Of a stretch of 6,617 bases of DNA, positions 4,839-6,617 are shown in pieces. The notes under the pieces were generated by a model. It worked only from the letters and a program-made list of their open reading frames with translations, was not told the DNA's origin and searched no databases. The translations under genes and the position numbers were made by a program. This DNA is from JAGTVB01 sp964624765. Its GTDB lineage: Bacteria; Pseudomonadota; Gammaproteobacteria; HK1. Positions within the stretch are counted from its first letter, which is position 1. The number at the start of each line of letters is the position of its first letter. The stretch spans positions 1-6,617 of the forward strand of contig CAZUZO010000161.1 of assembly GCA_964624765.1 (NCBI GenBank), read 5' to 3'.

Positions 4839-6356
4839 ATGGCTGACACGGGGGGGGCGGCTCAAGCACGTTCCCCCGTGCTGGATCGGCGTCGCGCCGG
4901 ACTTCTGTTGCATCCAACCTCGCTGCCCGGTCCACTCGATAGCGGCGATCTGGGACCGGGAGCTTACCAGTTTGTCGACTTCCTTGCCGCTAGCGGATTC
5001 ACCGTGTGGCAAATGCTGCCAGTCAACCCTACCCACGGCAATCTTTCCCCGTACGCCTGCCAGTCTATCCACGCCGGCAATAGCCGCCTCATCAGTCTTG
5101 AGCTGCTGGAATCCGAGGGATGGCTTGGCAGGCAGACCGAGGCCAAGGTGCACATATCGGGCGAAGATCCGGTAGCCTATAGGCGCTCTCTTCTCGCCCA
5201 GGGACGCACCGGTTTTCTGGCGAGGGCCAGCGCAGCTGACCGGGCAGCCTATGACGAGTTTAAGGCCAAGCATGCTTATTGGCTGGAAAATTATGTGCTG
5301 TTCCAGGCATTGCAGGAGCAATATGGCGGTCTGCCGTGGTGGGAGTGGCCTGCGCCATTGCGGGATCGAGAACCAAAGGCTCTCCAGGAAGCTCGCATGC
5401 GGTTGGCCGAGCCGCTCGAGCAGCAGCGTTTCGAGCAGTTCGTATTCTTTCGGCAATGGCATGCGCTGAAGCGTTATGCCAATGACCGCGGAATTCTCTT
5501 ATTTGGTGACATGCCGATCTTCGTGGCCGAAGACAGTAATGCCGTGTGGGCACGTCGCCATTACTTTCGGCTCAATGAGGTCGGGCGGCCGCTAGTGGTG
5601 GCTGGCGTGCCGCCGGATTACTTCTCTGCTACGGGTCAACGCTGGGGTAACCCCCTGTACGATTGGAATCACATGCGCCAAGACGATTTCTGGTGGTGGC
5701 GCGAGCGGGTGAAAAACCACCTGCTGCTGTTCGATCTGGTGCGCATCGATCACTTCCGTGGTTTCGAGGCACATTGGGAAATCTCTGGTACAGAGGCCAC
5801 GGCCCTGAGGGGGCACTGGGTGCAAGCACCGGGCCAGGAGCTATTCGCTACTCTGCTACAAGCTTTCAATCCGCTGCCCCTGGTGGCAGAAGACCTGGGA
5901 ACCATAACGCCGGAAGTCACGGCGCTTCGAGATCAGTTCGGATTTCCAGGCATGAAGGTGCTGCAGTTCGCGTTTGACGGCAACCCCGAAAATCCCTATC
6001 TACCGCATAATCACGTGTCGAATAGCGTGGTGTATACCGGTACTCACGATAACAATACGACACTCGGCTGGTATCAAGAACTGTCCGAGGAGGAGCGGCA
6101 CTATGTGCTGGACTATCTGGGAGATCGGGATACAGAAATACCATGGTTGATGATTCGCACCGCCCTCATCTCTGTAGCCAAGCTGGCCATGGTGCCGATG
6201 CAGGATATTCTTGGGTTGGATGCGGCGGGGCGGATGAATGTACCGGGATTGGATGAGGGAAATTGGCGTTGGCGTTTCAGCTGGCAACAAGTACCTACGG
6301 ATCTGGCTCCCAGGCTGCGGCATTCTGTGCGTCTCTATGGGCGCGAAGCCGTCTAA
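4839..6356 (+). CDS. malQ: 4-alpha-glucanotransferase (amylomaltase, GH77)
   Basis: MalQ cuts an alpha-1,4-glucan and moves the freed segment to another glucan or glucose, reshaping malto-oligosaccharides in the cytoplasm. The 505 residues fit the short plant-DPE1/Thermus-type GH77 enzymes rather than the roughly 690-residue E. coli form with its N-terminal extension. The TIM-barrel entry motif GLLLHPTSLPGP (21-32) is followed by WQMLPVNPT (57-65) and SPYACQSIHAGN (70-81). The catalytic set is complete: nucleophile D304 in VRIDHFRG, acid/base E351 in VAEDLG, and the transition-state Asp D404 in YTGTHDNNT. WGNPLYDW (269-276) is the usual family motif. An in-frame ATG at 4740 would add 33 residues without family similarity. 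With glgC just upstream it forms a glycogen-metabolism pair, likely handling oligosaccharides from storage glycogen. Whether it shares a transcript with glgC across 445 bases is unclear. Confidence 0.96.
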   Translation: MADTGGAAQARSPVLDRRRAGLLLHPTSLPGPLDSGDLGPGAYQFVDFLAASGFTVWQMLPVNPTHGNLSPYACQSIHAGNSRLISLELLESEGWLGRQTEAKVHISGEDPVAYRRSLLAQGRTGFLARASAADRAAYDEFKAKHAYWLENYVLFQALQEQYGGLPWWEWPAPLRDREPKALQEARMRLAEPLEQQRFEQFVFFRQWHALKRYANDRGILLFGDMPIFVAEDSNAVWARRHYFRLNEVGRPLVVAGVPPDYFSATGQRWGNPLYDWNHMRQDDFWWWRERVKNHLLLFDLVRIDHFRGFEAHWEISGTEATALRGHWVQAPGQELFATLLQAFNPLPLVAEDLGTITPEVTALRDQFGFPGMKVLQFAFDGNPENPYLPHNHVSNSVVYTGTHDNNTTLGWYQELSEEERHYVLDYLGDRDTEIPWLMIRTALISVAKLAMVPMQDILGLDAAGRMNVPGLDEGNWRWRFSWQQVPTDLAPRLRHSVRLYGREAV

Positions 6357-6360
6357 TACA

Positions 6361-6466
6361 CTGTTTCCAGCATGCCACGAGCGCCGGAGTGGCAAGGCGT
6401 ATGGTGACCATACCATCGTTCGTGACGTTTTGTGTCGAGCCGCGGCGCAAGGCAGCCCAGGCAAGC
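6361..6466 (+). repeat. Intergenic repeat family, copy 4
   Basis: The head (6361-6400) matches 6495-6534 at 29 of 40 positions. The tail (TCGAGCCGC to GGCAAGC, about 6433-6466) matches the following copy at 28 of 34. The copy is about 10 bases shorter in the middle and lacks the TGTAC/GTACA stem. It begins 5 bases after the malQ stop codon. Confidence 0.7.
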
Positions 6467-6480
6467 ATAGCGTTTTAAGA

Positions 6481-6617
6481 GAGCTTCTAAGAAGCTGTTT
6501 TAAAAATGTCACGAGCGCTGGCAGAGCAAGGCGCACAGCGGCGAGCCACCGGAGTGTACAAGCGAGTACATGAGGATGGCGAGCCGCTGCGCAACGCAGC
6601 TATGGCAAGCGCAGTAG
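6481..6617 (+). repeat. Intergenic repeat family, copy 5 (reference copy, cut by window edge)
   Basis: This is the best-preserved unit and directly follows copy 4. The head has AGCTGTTTTAAAAATGTC (6493-6510). The centre has a small stem, TGTAC (6555-6559) with GTACA (6566-6570). The tail holds CTGCG-CAA-CGCAG (about 6587-6599) flanked by GCC and GGC, then GCAAGCGCAGTAG at the edge. Copy 2 suggests the unit goes on into a CGGGTTTTTT-like end beyond the window. An open frame from the ATG at 6507 to the edge has no ribosome site; I do not call it a gene. Confidence 0.75.

Noticed and set aside
4794..5462. A 222-codon minus-strand frame within malQ.
   Set aside because: It is antisense to a complete, motif-rich malQ and has no recognisable domain, so it is a shadow frame.
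1..6617. tRNA, rRNA, CRISPR array or transposase.
   Set aside because: I looked at all spacers on both strands. There is no regular repeat-spacer pattern, no tRNA-like clover arm set and no transposase motif. The dispersed repeats are irregular and degenerate.

Overview
The window looks like a chromosomal segment from a gram-negative proteobacterium, most likely a gammaproteobacterium. The evidence is a 431-residue GlgC that lines up with the E. coli enzyme almost end to end, small c4/c553-type cytochromes, REP-like intergenic palindromes and good Shine-Dalgarno sites. The genus cannot be fixed from the sequence alone. The repeat-rich spacers and periplasmic cytochromes would suit a respiratory or chemolithotrophic organism, but that is inference.

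Layout. 1-150: REP-like inverted repeats. 220-648 (+): a Sel1-repeat protein. 729-971 (+): an 80-residue protein with two CDGSH iron-sulfur motifs. A strong hairpin (987-1022) separates it from three genes on the minus strand. These are two secreted monohaem cytochromes c (1112-1450 and 1488-1817, 37 bases apart, probably one operon) and, upstream of them, a Fur/PerR-family regulator (2028-2471). The regulator has no cysteine and appears to have an operator placed inside its own promoter. 2472-3097 is a gene-free stretch with degenerate copies of an intergenic repeat, an orphan terminator-like hairpin and a probable glgC promoter. 3098-4393 (+): glgC. 4394-4838: a second repeat-bearing spacer. 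4839-6356 (+): malQ. 6357-6617: two tandem copies of the same repeat family, running off the window edge.

How the genes work together. GlgC makes ADP-glucose, the committed step of bacterial glycogen synthesis. MalQ rearranges alpha-1,4-glucans and feeds malto-oligosaccharides into or out of storage glycogen. Together they form a glycogen module, although the 445-base spacer means co-transcription is not certain. The left half has a redox and metal theme: Fe-S protein, two periplasmic electron carriers and a regulator that keeps the complete PerR metal site. A peroxide- or iron-responsive unit is plausible but not shown.

Most unusual points: (1) an unnamed repeat family of about 115 bases in all three spacers flanking glgC and malQ; (2) a cysteine-free PerR-like regulator that keeps all five PerR sensing-site ligands at exact spacing; (3) a promoter/operator for that regulator implying a leaderless, autoregulated transcript. 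I did not find a clearly new multigene system.
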